From DATKNA01 sp963786765 (GTDB lineage: Bacteria > Actinomycetota > Actinomycetes > Actinomycetales > Kineosporiaceae): a stretch of 64,000 bases of DNA. Made by a program: the position numbers and the translations under genes. Location of the stretch: positions 98,239 to 162,238 of the forward strand of contig CAWBAJ010000002.1 of the NCBI GenBank assembly GCA_963786765.1. The letters run 5' to 3'. Shown in pieces: positions 34,306 through 43,569 of the stretch; the stretch's first letter is position 1; each line of letters opens with the position of its first letter. The notes beneath the pieces are model-generated. The model saw only the letters and a list, made by a program, of their open reading frames with translations. It did not search any database and was not told the origin of the DNA.

Positions 34306-34381
34306 CGATACCCGTAGCGCTCTCCGCGGCAGAGGCTTGGTGCATTCCCACCGAGCACCTGAAGAGGAGACAGAGAAGACG

Positions 34382-34645
34382 ATGAACGACATCCACGCCT
34401 GGTTCCGCCGTGAGGGCCTCGTCCGGCCGCGCGACAGCCGCCTCCTGGCCGGCGTCGTCGCCGGCCTCGGCCGGCGCATCGGCATCGACCCGTGGCCGGC
34501 CCGGCTGCTGGTCCTGCTGCTCGGCCTCGTCCTGCACGTCGGCCTGATCCTGCCCTACGTGATCCTCTGGATCCTGATGCCGATCGACGAGACCGCTCCC
34601 GCGACCGTCTGGCCGCCGGAGCCGCCCGTGTCCCCGACGCGATGA
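34382..34645 (+). CDS. PspC-domain small membrane protein
   Basis: This is an 87-residue protein with a PspC domain: RPRDSRLLAGVVAGLGRRIG is the typical amphipathic start, followed by WPARLLVLLLGLVLHVGLILPYVILWILMPID, which contains one or two membrane spans. PspC proteins sense or stabilise envelope stress in concert with PspA. In actinomycetes small stand-alone forms are common, and their partners are not established here. GAGGAGA lies upstream of the ATG, though at a longer spacing than usual. The gene is convergent with the peptidoglycan-binding gene. Confidence 0.85.
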   Translation: MNDIHAWFRREGLVRPRDSRLLAGVVAGLGRRIGIDPWPARLLVLLLGLVLHVGLILPYVILWILMPIDETAPATVWPPEPPVSPTR

Positions 34646-34703
34646 CCCGGCGCGGGCCGGCGCAGCGACCACGGCGACGGCTCGGACCGGGGCGAGATGC
34701 GCC

Positions 34704-35135
34704 CTAATCGCCCAGAGCGTTGATCTCGTCCCAGGTCCGGGGGCCGACGACGCCGTCCACCGTCAGGGCGCGGTCGCCCTGGAAGCGCCGGACCGCCGCC
34801 TCCGTGTTCGCACCGAAGACCCCGTCGACGCCGCCCGTGTCGTAGCCGCCCAACGTCAGCCGCTTCTGCGCCCGCCGGACGGGGTTCCCGGTGGATCCCC
34901 GCCGGATCGTGGGATCGCTCATGTCGGCCTCGTCGATGTTGATCCAGGTGACGTCGCCGACGATGCCGTCGGCGGCGATCCCCTGGGCCGTCTGGAACGC
35001 CTTCACGGCGTCCTCGGTGCGGGCTCCGAACTGGCCGTCGACCGGTCCGGGGTCGTAGCCCAGTCCCTTGAGCGCCTGCTGCAGCTCACGGACGGCCTCA
35101 CCGGTCGAGCCGGGGCGAAGAACAGGTTCCGACAT
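34704..35135 (-). CDS. protein with two peptidoglycan-binding (PG_binding_1) domains
   Basis: This is a 143-residue protein made of two PG_binding_1 domains and little else. Domain 1 (about 7-65) reads STGEAVRELQQALKGLGY, then GPVDGQFGARTEDAVKAFQ and DGIVGDVTW. Domain 2 (about 79-140) reads GNPVRRAQKRLTLGGYD, GGVDGVFGANTEAAVRRFQ and DGVVGPRTWDEI. Such modules bind cell-wall peptides and usually accompany a secreted catalytic domain. Here there is neither a catalytic domain nor a signal peptide. It is the last gene of the protease/DUF6603 run, 22 bases after the 611-aa gene. It may bind wall material after non-classical export, or act as an adapter inside the cell. Confidence 0.85.
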   Translation of the reverse strand: MSEPVLRPGSTGEAVRELQQALKGLGYDPGPVDGQFGARTEDAVKAFQTAQGIAADGIVGDVTWINIDEADMSDPTIRRGSTGNPVRRAQKRLTLGGYDTGGVDGVFGANTEAAVRRFQGDRALTVDGVVGPRTWDEINALGD

Positions 35136-35156
35136 GATCTCTCCTTTGTCCGACGA

Positions 35157-36992
35157 TTACGGGGTGTTGGCGATCAGATCCCAATCGAGACCGCTTCTGG
35201 CCTCGCCGCGGCCGGTCGCCCGGCGCGCGCCGAGCCAGATCACGGGCCGGCCGTCGTACCAGCGGGTGCGGTGGAACGCCAGGCTCAGCCGGCTGCCGAC
35301 CCGCGGCACCTCCTCCTCGTGCACGTAGTACGGCTGGCCTGCGTCGAGGCCCGGCCGCAGCAGCGTGGTCCGGGGACGGACCTTGGCCACCCGCGGGACC
35401 TGGCCGTCGAGGACCCGGGGCATCGCGCCCCGCTGCAGTTGGATCTCCCGGGTGTCCCCCGGGACGTGCACGGGGATGAACGGGATCCAGTTCTCCGGCA
35501 CGGTGCTCATCGCCTCGTACGCGACGGCCGCGACGGGTGCGAGGGGGTCGGGCGGTGGATGCAGGCGCTGCCGGTAGCCCAGCGTCTCCCGGGCGGCCTC
35601 CTCCCCCGGCATCGGCGACCCGGTCGCGAGCCACACCGTCCGCTCGATGCCCCAGACCATGTCGGCGGCCTCGTCGCGGACGAGAAGGACGTCCTCGACG
35701 ACGGGGCCTTCGCTCGCCGGCGTGGTCGGCGGCAGGAAGACGCCGAGCTGGGCGGCCACGGGCGCGGTGCCGGCGACGTCGAGGTTGAACATCGACCACC
35801 GCTGCCAGTCGTCGTCCGGCCCTGTTCCCGCGGGCTCGACCCAGCTGCGCCGGCCGAAGACGTCCGTGACCATCACGCCGTCGACGCGGGCGAGCACGCC
35901 CTCGTCCAGGTCGCACGGCAACAGGAACCAGTCGTCGCCGGAGACCAGCGCGAACTCGAGGAACAACGCCTTGACGACATCGGTGCTGTCGGGGCTGACC
36001 GCGCCGAAGTCGGTCCTGCCGTCCTCGAACGACCACCAGCGGGGGTTGGGCTGGCCGGAGAACCGCACCGGCCCCGGCACGACCGTCCGGGTCACCGTCT
36101 CCTCGGTCGCCGGCCCGTCGGCGGTCCCGAGGGACACCCCGGAGCTGTCGTAGGAGAAGGCGTACCAGTCGAGGGCCCCGCCCGGGTACTCGGCGGCGGT
36201 GAGCACCGTCTCGCCGCCGGCCTCCGGGGCCGCGACGGCGAACCGGTGCTCGAGCCGGATCGGATCGAACGCCTCCGCCCCGGCGGGCTGCGCGATGAGG
36301 TCCTCGAACCAGCTGACGAAGCGGCCCTTGAGCCCGTCGAGCGCGAGTTGCTGCGCCGGGTTCACCCCGGAGACGCCGTCGTAGGCGTGCCCACCGCTCT
36401 TCAGGTGCCGGTACAGCTCGTAGCCGTCGAGAACCCGGCCCGACACCGCCTGCAGCGTCGCCCAGACGTCGGGGTGAGCCACGAGCGGGACGTCGTCGTC
36501 CTTCGACGGATCAGGAACGGGGATGGGCCACCGGGCGAGGATCTTCGCCTGCACGGGCGGGGGCAGTGGTGTTCCCGGCGCCGTCGCCGCCATGAGCTTC
36601 GTCCACCGCCGGCCCAGTGCGACCCGCAGATCCAGGCCCACCCGGTCCAGCCCCACCGTGAACGGAACCGCCCGAGCCTCGGCGACGGCCTCGAGCGGTC
36701 GCCCGGCGGGCAGTCCCGTCGCGGGGGTCTCCTGCGCCTGGTACCGGGTAGGACGTGTCGTGCGCAAGTGGAACGTCGCCGAGACCGGGGACCCGGCGTC
36801 CTCGCCGCGGAACTCGCCGAGCTGCCACTGCCGGGTCAGCATCCACAGCGGGTCCCGGACCTCCGCGCGCAGGGCCCGGTCGAACTCGAGGGTCCTGGGC
36901 CGGCCCTCGAGCCGGTTCCACACCAGAACCGTCGGGAACTGACGCTGGACCAACGCCGCGCGCAGGTCGTCGATGACTGGTGGGCGCACCAT
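35157..36992 (-). CDS. large uncharacterised protein of the protease/DUF6603 locus (611 aa)
   Basis: I recognise no domain of known function. The protein is soluble in composition, without a signal peptide or membrane helices. Its most conserved-looking segment is near the N-terminus: EFDRALRAEVRDPLWMLTRQ, then WQLGEFRGEDAGSPVSA. Later come WYAFSYDSSGVSLG, a run of short beta-strand-like segments, and LAFHRTRWYDGRPVIWLGARR at the C-terminus. ATG 36992 is one base from the stop of the 2191-aa gene, so the two are translated together. Its constant placement with two even larger proteins suggests it is one subunit of a shared assembly. That is inference. Confidence 0.8.
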   Translation of the reverse strand: MVRPPVIDDLRAALVQRQFPTVLVWNRLEGRPRTLEFDRALRAEVRDPLWMLTRQWQLGEFRGEDAGSPVSATFHLRTTRPTRYQAQETPATGLPAGRPLEAVAEARAVPFTVGLDRVGLDLRVALGRRWTKLMAATAPGTPLPPPVQAKILARWPIPVPDPSKDDDVPLVAHPDVWATLQAVSGRVLDGYELYRHLKSGGHAYDGVSGVNPAQQLALDGLKGRFVSWFEDLIAQPAGAEAFDPIRLEHRFAVAAPEAGGETVLTAAEYPGGALDWYAFSYDSSGVSLGTADGPATEETVTRTVVPGPVRFSGQPNPRWWSFEDGRTDFGAVSPDSTDVVKALFLEFALVSGDDWFLLPCDLDEGVLARVDGVMVTDVFGRRSWVEPAGTGPDDDWQRWSMFNLDVAGTAPVAAQLGVFLPPTTPASEGPVVEDVLLVRDEAADMVWGIERTVWLATGSPMPGEEAARETLGYRQRLHPPPDPLAPVAAVAYEAMSTVPENWIPFIPVHVPGDTREIQLQRGAMPRVLDGQVPRVAKVRPRTTLLRPGLDAGQPYYVHEEEVPRVGSRLSLAFHRTRWYDGRPVIWLGARRATGRGEARSGLDWDLIANTP

Positions 36993-36993
36993 G

Positions 36994-39900
36994 TCAGCCC
37001 CTCGCCGGTCGGAACGGGCCGCTCCGGAGCGGAGCGAGATTGTTGATCGCCAAGTCCGTCGTCAACGTGATCGCGCGGCTGGGCGCCGACAGGACCGTCG
37101 CCGGCAGCAGCTGCGCGTAGGGCGTCCCGTCGAGGTGCCCCGGCTCGACGGCACGGACCTTCACCAGGTCCAGCGTCTCGCCCACAGCGGCCACCAGATC
37201 GTCCCACGACCAGGCGCCCCGCTGCGCGGGTGGCGAGACCAGCAGCATCGTCTGCGGCGGCTGGGTACCCGGACGGTCGTAGTGCGCGGCGATCGCGGTG
37301 GTCGTGGTCGTCGACGGGATCACTTCCGTCCACTCGTCCAGCAGCAGGGCGCACTGCTCGGCCTTGGCGTCGAAGGGGGCGTCGTAGTGCGCGGTGTACA
37401 GCAGCCGGTCCCCCGGCAGTGTCCACGTGCCGGGGTCGTAGTCCATCACCCAGAAGTCGTTCCCGCGGGTGCCGGTGATGTCCTCGGCGGCGGCGATCTC
37501 GACGCGCCCGTCGCCGTCGAAATCCCCGGCGACCGCGAACTTCGCGGCCACCTCAGCGCCACTCGCGTCGAAGTCCCAGGACTCCCCGTGACCACGCGGT
37601 GCGGGGCCGAGGTGCGTCCACAGGCCGGTGACCGGGTTGTAATCCCTCACCCAGAAGTCGTTGCCCCGCGTCCCCGGGGTGTCCTTGGCCATGGCCAGCT
37701 CGTCGCGGCCGTCCCCGTCGAAATCCCCCGCGACCGCGAACCTCGCGGCCGTGTCGAGGGCGCCACTGTCGACGTCCGCGTCGTCCGCCAGCCCGGAGCC
37801 GGGGTTCAGGTGGCGCCACCGCCGCGTCGCCGGGTCGTAGTCCATCACCCAGAAGTCGTTCCCCCGCGTTCCGGCGACGTCCTGGGCGATCGCCAGCTCG
37901 TCCCGGCCGTCGCCGTCGAAGTCCCCGACCACGGCGAACTTCGCCGCCACCTGCGCCGCGCTGCAGTCGATGTCGCCCAGGTGGGACCAGCGGCGGGCGA
38001 CCGGGTCGTAGTCCATCACCCAGAAGTCGTTCCCACGGGTCCCGCCAAGGTCCTTGGCGATCGCGAGCTCGTCCCGGCCGTCGCCGTCGAAGTCCCCGGC
38101 CACCGCGAACTTGGCCGCCACCGGGTCGGGGCTGCAGTCGACGTCCGCATTGTTCGCCAGCCCGGAGCCCGGGGTCAGGTGCGCCCACCGCCGCGTCGCA
38201 GGGTCGTAGCGCATCACCCAGAAGTCGTTCCCCCGCGTTCCGCCGACGTCCTGGGCGATCGCCACCTCGTCCCGGCCGTCCCCGTCGAAGTCCCCGGCCA
38301 CGGCGAACTTCGCCGCCACCTGCGCCACGCTGCAGTCGATGTCGCCCAGGTGGGACCAGCGGCGGGCGACCGGGTCGTAGTCCATCACCCACAGATCGTT
38401 CCCACGAGTGCCGCCGACGTCCTTCGCCACGGCGAGCTCGTCCCGGCCGTCGCCGTCGAAGTCCCCGGCCACCGCGAACTTCGCGGCCACCGGGTCGGGA
38501 GCGCAGTCGACGTCCGCGTTGTTGTCCAGCCCGGAGGTGGGCGTGAGGTGACGCCAACGGCCGCTGCCCGGGTCGAAGTCCATCACCCAGAAGTCGTTGC
38601 CCCGCGTTCCGGCGACATCCTCCGCCGCCGCGATCTCGTCGCGACCGTCGCCGTCGAAGTCGCCGGCGACCGCGAACTTCGCCGCCACCTGGGCGGGACT
38701 GCAGTCCATGTCGGCCGCGTTGTCCAGCCCCGAGGACGGGTTCAGGTGCCTCCACGCCAGGCGCGGCAGCTCGAGAGCCAGCCAGGGGTCGCCGACGCTG
38801 AACGGGAACTGGGCCGGCAGGAGGTCCGGCTCGCCCGTGCCGATCGCGCCGGCGAGCTGGGCGATCCGCTCCCACATCGCCATCCGCGGGCGGACCCGGG
38901 CGACGCCCTGCAGCCAGTCGTCGACCGGGAAGTCGCGGTCGAGGTGCCGGGTGAGGTGGCCGGCGGAGCTCTCGGCGACGGCGCTGCCCCACATCTGCCG
39001 AACGGGCTGCGGGACCGCGAACTCGCTCGTCGCCAGCGCGTCCGGGCCGAGCGCGGCGCGGATCGCGGCAGTGGCCGAGGTGACCCGCTCGGGCCCGTTC
39101 ACTGCCTGGTCGTATCCGGTGAGGGCCTGGTCGACCGCCGCGAGCCGCCGGCGCACCTCGTCCCGCAGCGTCCTCGCGCGGGCGAGCAGATCGCCGCAGA
39201 AGGTGACGACCGCGTCGCCGGCGGGTGTGAGGTCGAGGCCGACCGGGTCGAACGATCCCAGCGGCAGCAGTGCGGCGACGTCGGCCAGCAGGCCGCTGAG
39301 CGTGCTGCGGGTCGTCCGCGCGAGACCGGACAGAGCGGTGAGCCGGTCGTTGAACGCCTTCCGCCGGCCGGCGACGGTCGTGCGCAGCTGCTGTGGGGTG
39401 GCGGGGCGGGGGGTGGTGGGCGTCGTCGTCAGGAGCCGCTCCGCCTGCTGGAGCAGGGCGAACCGCTGGTCCGGCGTCGCTCCGGCCGGAAGCGCGGCCT
39501 CCTGTGCGAGGAGCGCGTCGGCGCGGGCCAGGGACGCCGCCATCCTGGTCACCGCGACGGCGACCGCGGCGAGCACCTCGCCGAACCGGAGCCGCCGCCA
39601 CATCGCGAGCTCTCCCCAGCCGCTGCGGACGACACCGAGAGAGCCACCCGTGACGAGCAGGTCCCCGTAGCGGGTGAGGAAGGCGTCCACGGCGCTGATC
39701 AGCTGCTGCCGGTGCGCCACCGGGTCCGCGAGGGGAGCGCTGAGATCTGCGATCAGGGCGTTTATCGGGCCCGCGAACGCGCTCAGCGCGTCCCGCACCG
39801 CCTTCGGCCGGGCGCGGGGCAGGTCCACCGCCTCGTCCGCCTGCGGGTCCAGAACGTCCCCGCCGGCGGGCATGGTGTAGTCGCTGGGCCTTGCCGGCCG

Positions 39901-42900
39901 GGCTGCGAGCAGCAGCCGGCGCAGGGTGTCGACCAACGGTGAGAGCTGGAACAGGCTGATCTTCCCGGGGACCGGGTCGGTGTAGCGGAGGACGAGCTCC
40001 GTGTCCGCGCGCAGGGTCTGGGTGTGCATCACCCGGGCGACGATCCGGTCGTCCAGCTCGGTCATCGTCGCCTGGTCGGTCGGTCGCAGCAGGAAGAGCA
40101 GGTCGATCGGCTGCAGGCCCAGATCGGCCTGAGTGACCACCACACTGCCGGCGGCGTGGGTGCGCGGGTCGGTCCACGCGACGCGGCAGGCGACGTTCCC
40201 AGGAGCGGGCAGCAGGGCGGCGAGCCAGCGCGCGACCGCCGGGTCGGCGGCCATCCGCGGTGTGACGGGCAGCCCCGGCACGGGCGAGGCCGCCGGGGAC
40301 AGGCCCGGGCGCAGTTGCAGCGCGACGCGGTGGTTCAGCCGCTGCCCGGTGTGCGGGGTGGCGATCACGTCCGGCTCGGGCGGGAACGCCGTCCGGGTGA
40401 ACGCGTCCATGCTCGCGGCCGCCCGGTCGGCATTGCCGAGCACCGCCTGGTGCACCCCTTCGGCGACCGCGAGGTCGGCGAGGGCGTCGTTGATCTCGAC
40501 GAGGGCCTGCACCTCCGTGTCGATCGCCGTCGTCTGGACGCCGTCCGCGACGGGCAGGCCGACCAGGCCGAACGGATAGGAGGCCTGACCGGTGCGGGTC
40601 ACGTGGCGGACCAGCGCGAGCCCGTCGACGACGTTGCGCGCCTCGAGGGACTCGATGGCGGTCCCCGCCGGCGCGGCGGTTTCGGGCAGCTTGGCGGCGA
40701 CGAGCGGGAAGGCCTGCCGGAGGGCGCCGATGAACTGGTCGGTCTCGGCGATCGCGTGCCGGTCGTGCAGGCCTCGCTCCAGCCGGTACCCGAGCAGCGC
40801 GCCGAGGGACTGGCCGGCGCGGATGCCGTCGAGGAAGGTCAGTGCGATCCGCACGCGCTCCGAGCTGAGGTTGACCGCGAGGGTGCCCGGGTTCGCCGGG
40901 GAGGCGTCCGCGAGGTATCCGCTGCGCAGGAGCGCGGCGGTGCTCGCCTGTGCGGGCGAGGGCGCATGGATGAATCCCTGGTTGGTGGGGTCGTGCGTGA
41001 GGGGCGGGGCACCGGGCGGCGTGAACACGTCGGCGAGCTCGCCCGTGAGCGTCACCGGCGTCGGGGGGACGGCGCGGGGCCGCACCTCCTCCAGCCAGCC
41101 GTAGGCGCCGATGTGGATGCCGCGGACCGGGGGTGCGCCCGGCGCCGCTCCCGGCGGGTAGCGCAGCTGGAAGAGCTTCTCCGTGGCGAGACCGAGCCGC
41201 CATGCGTCCAGCCGGTAGGTGGCGCAATCGAGGTGCTCCACGAGCGCACGTTCGAGGCGCGCCGTGGGCACCTTCGCGAGCACGCCGATGGCGTCGAGCT
41301 GCTCCGAGAGGTCCTGGGCCGCCGGCTGCCGCCCGATGATCCCCGGAAGAAAGTCCGCGACGAGCATGTCGGGGTCCCCCGTCACGGCCTGGTCGGGGGA
41401 GTACAGCCGCCCGAAGCGGCTCTCCGTCACCTGCGTCCGCTCGCTGACGTGGACGAAGGGCTGCTCGCGCCGCGCCCGGACGACGTCGGCGTCGCTCAGC
41501 GCGTGCGCGGCTGCCGCCAGCCGAAGCGCGGCCTCGGCGTAGGCCTCCAGCACCGCGTGCCGCAGCAGCAGGTACAGGACGGCGACCGGCGCCGTGGCGG
41601 CGGTGAAGCCGGACTCGGTCCGGACGACGTCGAGCGCCGTGCGGGCGTTGGCCTCGAGCCAGGCGAGGTAGTTGCGCCCGTCGTCCGTCCAGGCCCGCAC
41701 GGTTGCCGTCTCCGACAGCGGGAGGTCGTCGACGAGCGGCCCGTGCAAGGGGTGCTGGCGCCCGACGAAGAGCCGGGTCACCGCGTCGGGGTCGGGGGCA
41801 TCGGCGGGATACCCGAGCCGGGTGAGCAGGTTGCGCAGGCGGAGCTCCAGGCCGAGGTCGCGGAGCGCGTCGAGCACGCTCCCGCCTTCGCCCGCCAGGT
41901 TGAACCGGTTGAAGTAGTCCTCGACGCTCTGCGCGTACCGCTGATAGAACTCCGCGGACGTGGGGTGCAGCCCGAGGATGCCGAGCAGCAGCGCGTGCGG
42001 GTCACCGTCCGCGCCGACGAACGCCACCTGGTCGGCGAGGGAGGCCCAGTCCCCGTCCGCCACCTTCAGCACGGTGTCGAGCGCCCTTCGGTGCGGGGTG
42101 AGGGGGTCGGCGGCCGGCCACGCCAGGCGGGAGAAGGCGGTGGTGGCGAGGACGCCGTAGGGCTGCCGGCCGACCCGGACGGCGGGGAGCGGGCCGCGCC
42201 CGCTGACGTATCGCAGGAAGAAGGCGCGGGTCGCGTCGAGGGCCGCGGTCCCGAGGATCGGGTTGAGCATGGTGCCCAGCTGGTAGCCCCAGCTCGCCGG
42301 CCAGAGCGCCGCGTTCATCGCCCGGGCCTCGCGCTGGTCCGTGCCGTCGGCGCCGGGCACGGCGGCGACGACCGCGGGATCGATCCCGAGCAGCTCGGCA
42401 AGCCACTGCCCGTCCGTCTTGGCGGCCCAGTTGCCGGGGGGCACGGGTGCCGGCGGGGTGAGCGCGGCGAAGCGGGCGGCGTCCTCGTCCACCGTTCCGA
42501 GGGCTGAGGGCGTACTGCCGGTGTTGTTCGTGGGGGTTCCCTGCGGGAGCAGGCGGAAACCCGTGCGGCTGTCCGCCTGGTGAGTGACGAGGGTCTGCAG
42601 GTCCGCAGTCGAGACGGCGGGGGTCCGCACGCGCAGGCCGAGGGCGACGAGCCGGTCCAGGCCGCCGCGGACGGCGTCGGTGAGGGGCACCCGGAACGCC
42701 ATCCCCACGGCGACCGCGGCGTCGAGGTCGACGAGCCAGGACAGCGGCCCGGGGACGTGCAGACCGCCGGGCCCCGTACTGATCTGGCCGGCGTCGGGGG
42801 CGCTCGGGTCGGGGCCCACGGGCAGGTCGGCGGGGACCGGGTTGCCGGTGACGTCCAGGACCAGTTGCCCGCCGGAGTAGCCGAGGAGCGTGAAGCGGTC

Positions 42901-43569
42901 CGGGAGCAGCCGGGCCCGGGCGGGCGCCGTCCAGGTGGCCGGTCTGGTGTCGCCCGCTGCCGGGGCGGGCAGGTCGAGGAAGGCGACGAGGACGTCGGCG
43001 GCCTGCCGGGTGCCCGCCGCCGGCTCCCGGTCGAGGCCCGCCGGACGGCGGGAGCGGATCCGGGCCGCCCGGGTCGCCCCGACCGCGGTGTCGAGCGCGG
43101 TGTCGGCCGCGTGCAGGGCAGCGGCCGCGCGCCCTGCCCGGTAGACGGCGCGCCAGTACGTTCCGCCGGCGGCCCGGTCGGCCGCGGGCAGCGGATCCGT
43201 CTCCGCCACCACCAGGACGACTTGGCCGACGCTGGTGCGGTGAGGCTCCTCCCCCGGGTTGCGGGGGCGCCGTGTCCTGCTGACGTATCCGGCGCGTCCG
43301 GGCCCTACGTGGGAGGTGAGGTCGCGCCATGCCGCCAACCGCCCGGGCTCGTCACCGCCGGCTTGCCAGTACGCGGTCCAGTAGCGCAGCGCGAGGTCCT
43401 GCTCGCCGGCGGTGAGCTTCTCCTCGAAGGTGTCCACGGTCCACTCGTCGGGGAAGACGCGCACGAGCAGCTCGGTGCTGGTGAACCGGTACTCGATGCG
43501 CACCGGGCCCAGCAGCACGGGGAACGCGTCGCTGAGCGCGAGTGGGGTTGCCGTGAGCTGGTCAGGCAT
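36994..43569 (-). CDS. giant uncharacterised protein with internal FG-GAP repeats (2191 aa)
   Basis: This protein has no signal peptide or membrane segment. Residues 1-1600 are a mix of helices and strands with no family I can name. Notable segments are LLGPVRIEYRFTSTELLVRV near the start and SWGYQLGTMLNPILGTAALDAT in the first quarter. Residues about 1605-2050 are seven repeats containing FAVAGDFDGDGRDE, an FG-GAP/VCBS-like calcium-binding motif, each followed by GTRGNDFWVMDYDP. After the array the main fold resumes with RLLYTAHYDAPFDAKAEQC and LLLDEWTEVIPSTT. The array thus seems inserted into an older protein. It starts eight bases inside the 1147-aa gene and ends against the 611-aa gene. 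Confidence 0.85.
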   Translation of the reverse strand: MPDQLTATPLALSDAFPVLLGPVRIEYRFTSTELLVRVFPDEWTVDTFEEKLTAGEQDLALRYWTAYWQAGGDEPGRLAAWRDLTSHVGPGRAGYVSRTRRPRNPGEEPHRTSVGQVVLVVAETDPLPAADRAAGGTYWRAVYRAGRAAAALHAADTALDTAVGATRAARIRSRRPAGLDREPAAGTRQAADVLVAFLDLPAPAAGDTRPATWTAPARARLLPDRFTLLGYSGGQLVLDVTGNPVPADLPVGPDPSAPDAGQISTGPGGLHVPGPLSWLVDLDAAVAVGMAFRVPLTDAVRGGLDRLVALGLRVRTPAVSTADLQTLVTHQADSRTGFRLLPQGTPTNNTGSTPSALGTVDEDAARFAALTPPAPVPPGNWAAKTDGQWLAELLGIDPAVVAAVPGADGTDQREARAMNAALWPASWGYQLGTMLNPILGTAALDATRAFFLRYVSGRGPLPAVRVGRQPYGVLATTAFSRLAWPAADPLTPHRRALDTVLKVADGDWASLADQVAFVGADGDPHALLLGILGLHPTSAEFYQRYAQSVEDYFNRFNLAGEGGSVLDALRDLGLELRLRNLLTRLGYPADAPDPDAVTRLFVGRQHPLHGPLVDDLPLSETATVRAWTDDGRNYLAWLEANARTALDVVRTESGFTAATAPVAVLYLLLRHAVLEAYAEAALRLAAAAHALSDADVVRARREQPFVHVSERTQVTESRFGRLYSPDQAVTGDPDMLVADFLPGIIGRQPAAQDLSEQLDAIGVLAKVPTARLERALVEHLDCATYRLDAWRLGLATEKLFQLRYPPGAAPGAPPVRGIHIGAYGWLEEVRPRAVPPTPVTLTGELADVFTPPGAPPLTHDPTNQGFIHAPSPAQASTAALLRSGYLADASPANPGTLAVNLSSERVRIALTFLDGIRAGQSLGALLGYRLERGLHDRHAIAETDQFIGALRQAFPLVAAKLPETAAPAGTAIESLEARNVVDGLALVRHVTRTGQASYPFGLVGLPVADGVQTTAIDTEVQALVEINDALADLAVAEGVHQAVLGNADRAAASMDAFTRTAFPPEPDVIATPHTGQRLNHRVALQLRPGLSPAASPVPGLPVTPRMAADPAVARWLAALLPAPGNVACRVAWTDPRTHAAGSVVVTQADLGLQPIDLLFLLRPTDQATMTELDDRIVARVMHTQTLRADTELVLRYTDPVPGKISLFQLSPLVDTLRRLLLAARPARPSDYTMPAGGDVLDPQADEAVDLPRARPKAVRDALSAFAGPINALIADLSAPLADPVAHRQQLISAVDAFLTRYGDLLVTGGSLGVVRSGWGELAMWRRLRFGEVLAAVAVAVTRMAASLARADALLAQEAALPAGATPDQRFALLQQAERLLTTTPTTPRPATPQQLRTTVAGRRKAFNDRLTALSGLARTTRSTLSGLLADVAALLPLGSFDPVGLDLTPAGDAVVTFCGDLLARARTLRDEVRRRLAAVDQALTGYDQAVNGPERVTSATAAIRAALGPDALATSEFAVPQPVRQMWGSAVAESSAGHLTRHLDRDFPVDDWLQGVARVRPRMAMWERIAQLAGAIGTGEPDLLPAQFPFSVGDPWLALELPRLAWRHLNPSSGLDNAADMDCSPAQVAAKFAVAGDFDGDGRDEIAAAEDVAGTRGNDFWVMDFDPGSGRWRHLTPTSGLDNNADVDCAPDPVAAKFAVAGDFDGDGRDELAVAKDVGGTRGNDLWVMDYDPVARRWSHLGDIDCSVAQVAAKFAVAGDFDGDGRDEVAIAQDVGGTRGNDFWVMRYDPATRRWAHLTPGSGLANNADVDCSPDPVAAKFAVAGDFDGDGRDELAIAKDLGGTRGNDFWVMDYDPVARRWSHLGDIDCSAAQVAAKFAVVGDFDGDGRDELAIAQDVAGTRGNDFWVMDYDPATRRWRHLNPGSGLADDADVDSGALDTAARFAVAGDFDGDGRDELAMAKDTPGTRGNDFWVRDYNPVTGLWTHLGPAPRGHGESWDFDASGAEVAAKFAVAGDFDGDGRVEIAAAEDITGTRGNDFWVMDYDPGTWTLPGDRLLYTAHYDAPFDAKAEQCALLLDEWTEVIPSTTTTTAIAAHYDRPGTQPPQTMLLVSPPAQRGAWSWDDLVAAVGETLDLVKVRAVEPGHLDGTPYAQLLPATVLSAPSRAITLTTDLAINNLAPLRSGPFRPARG
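37420..38745 (-). repeat. seven FG-GAP-like coding repeats
   Basis: Seven in-frame repeats of about 170-200 bp encode a unit with AAKFAVAGDFDGDGRDE, an [LIV]A[IVM]A[KEQ]D step, GTRGNDFWVMDYDP and a closing RRW.HL. Two spacer types alternate for most of the array: a longer one with SGL..NADVDC and a shorter one with GDIDC. This implies growth by duplication of pairs. Codon use is like the rest of the gene. Confidence 0.9.

Noticed and set aside
37420..38745. Regular repeats considered as a CRISPR array
   Set aside because: Units are 170-200 bp, in frame and encode a conserved FG-GAP motif; they are protein repeats.
37553..42507. Long open frames of 827 and 1224 codons, one on each strand, across the 2191-aa gene
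   Set aside because: Their products are arginine/glycine/proline-rich shadow translations of the repeat-bearing gene, which itself shows coherent repeats and normal third-position bias.
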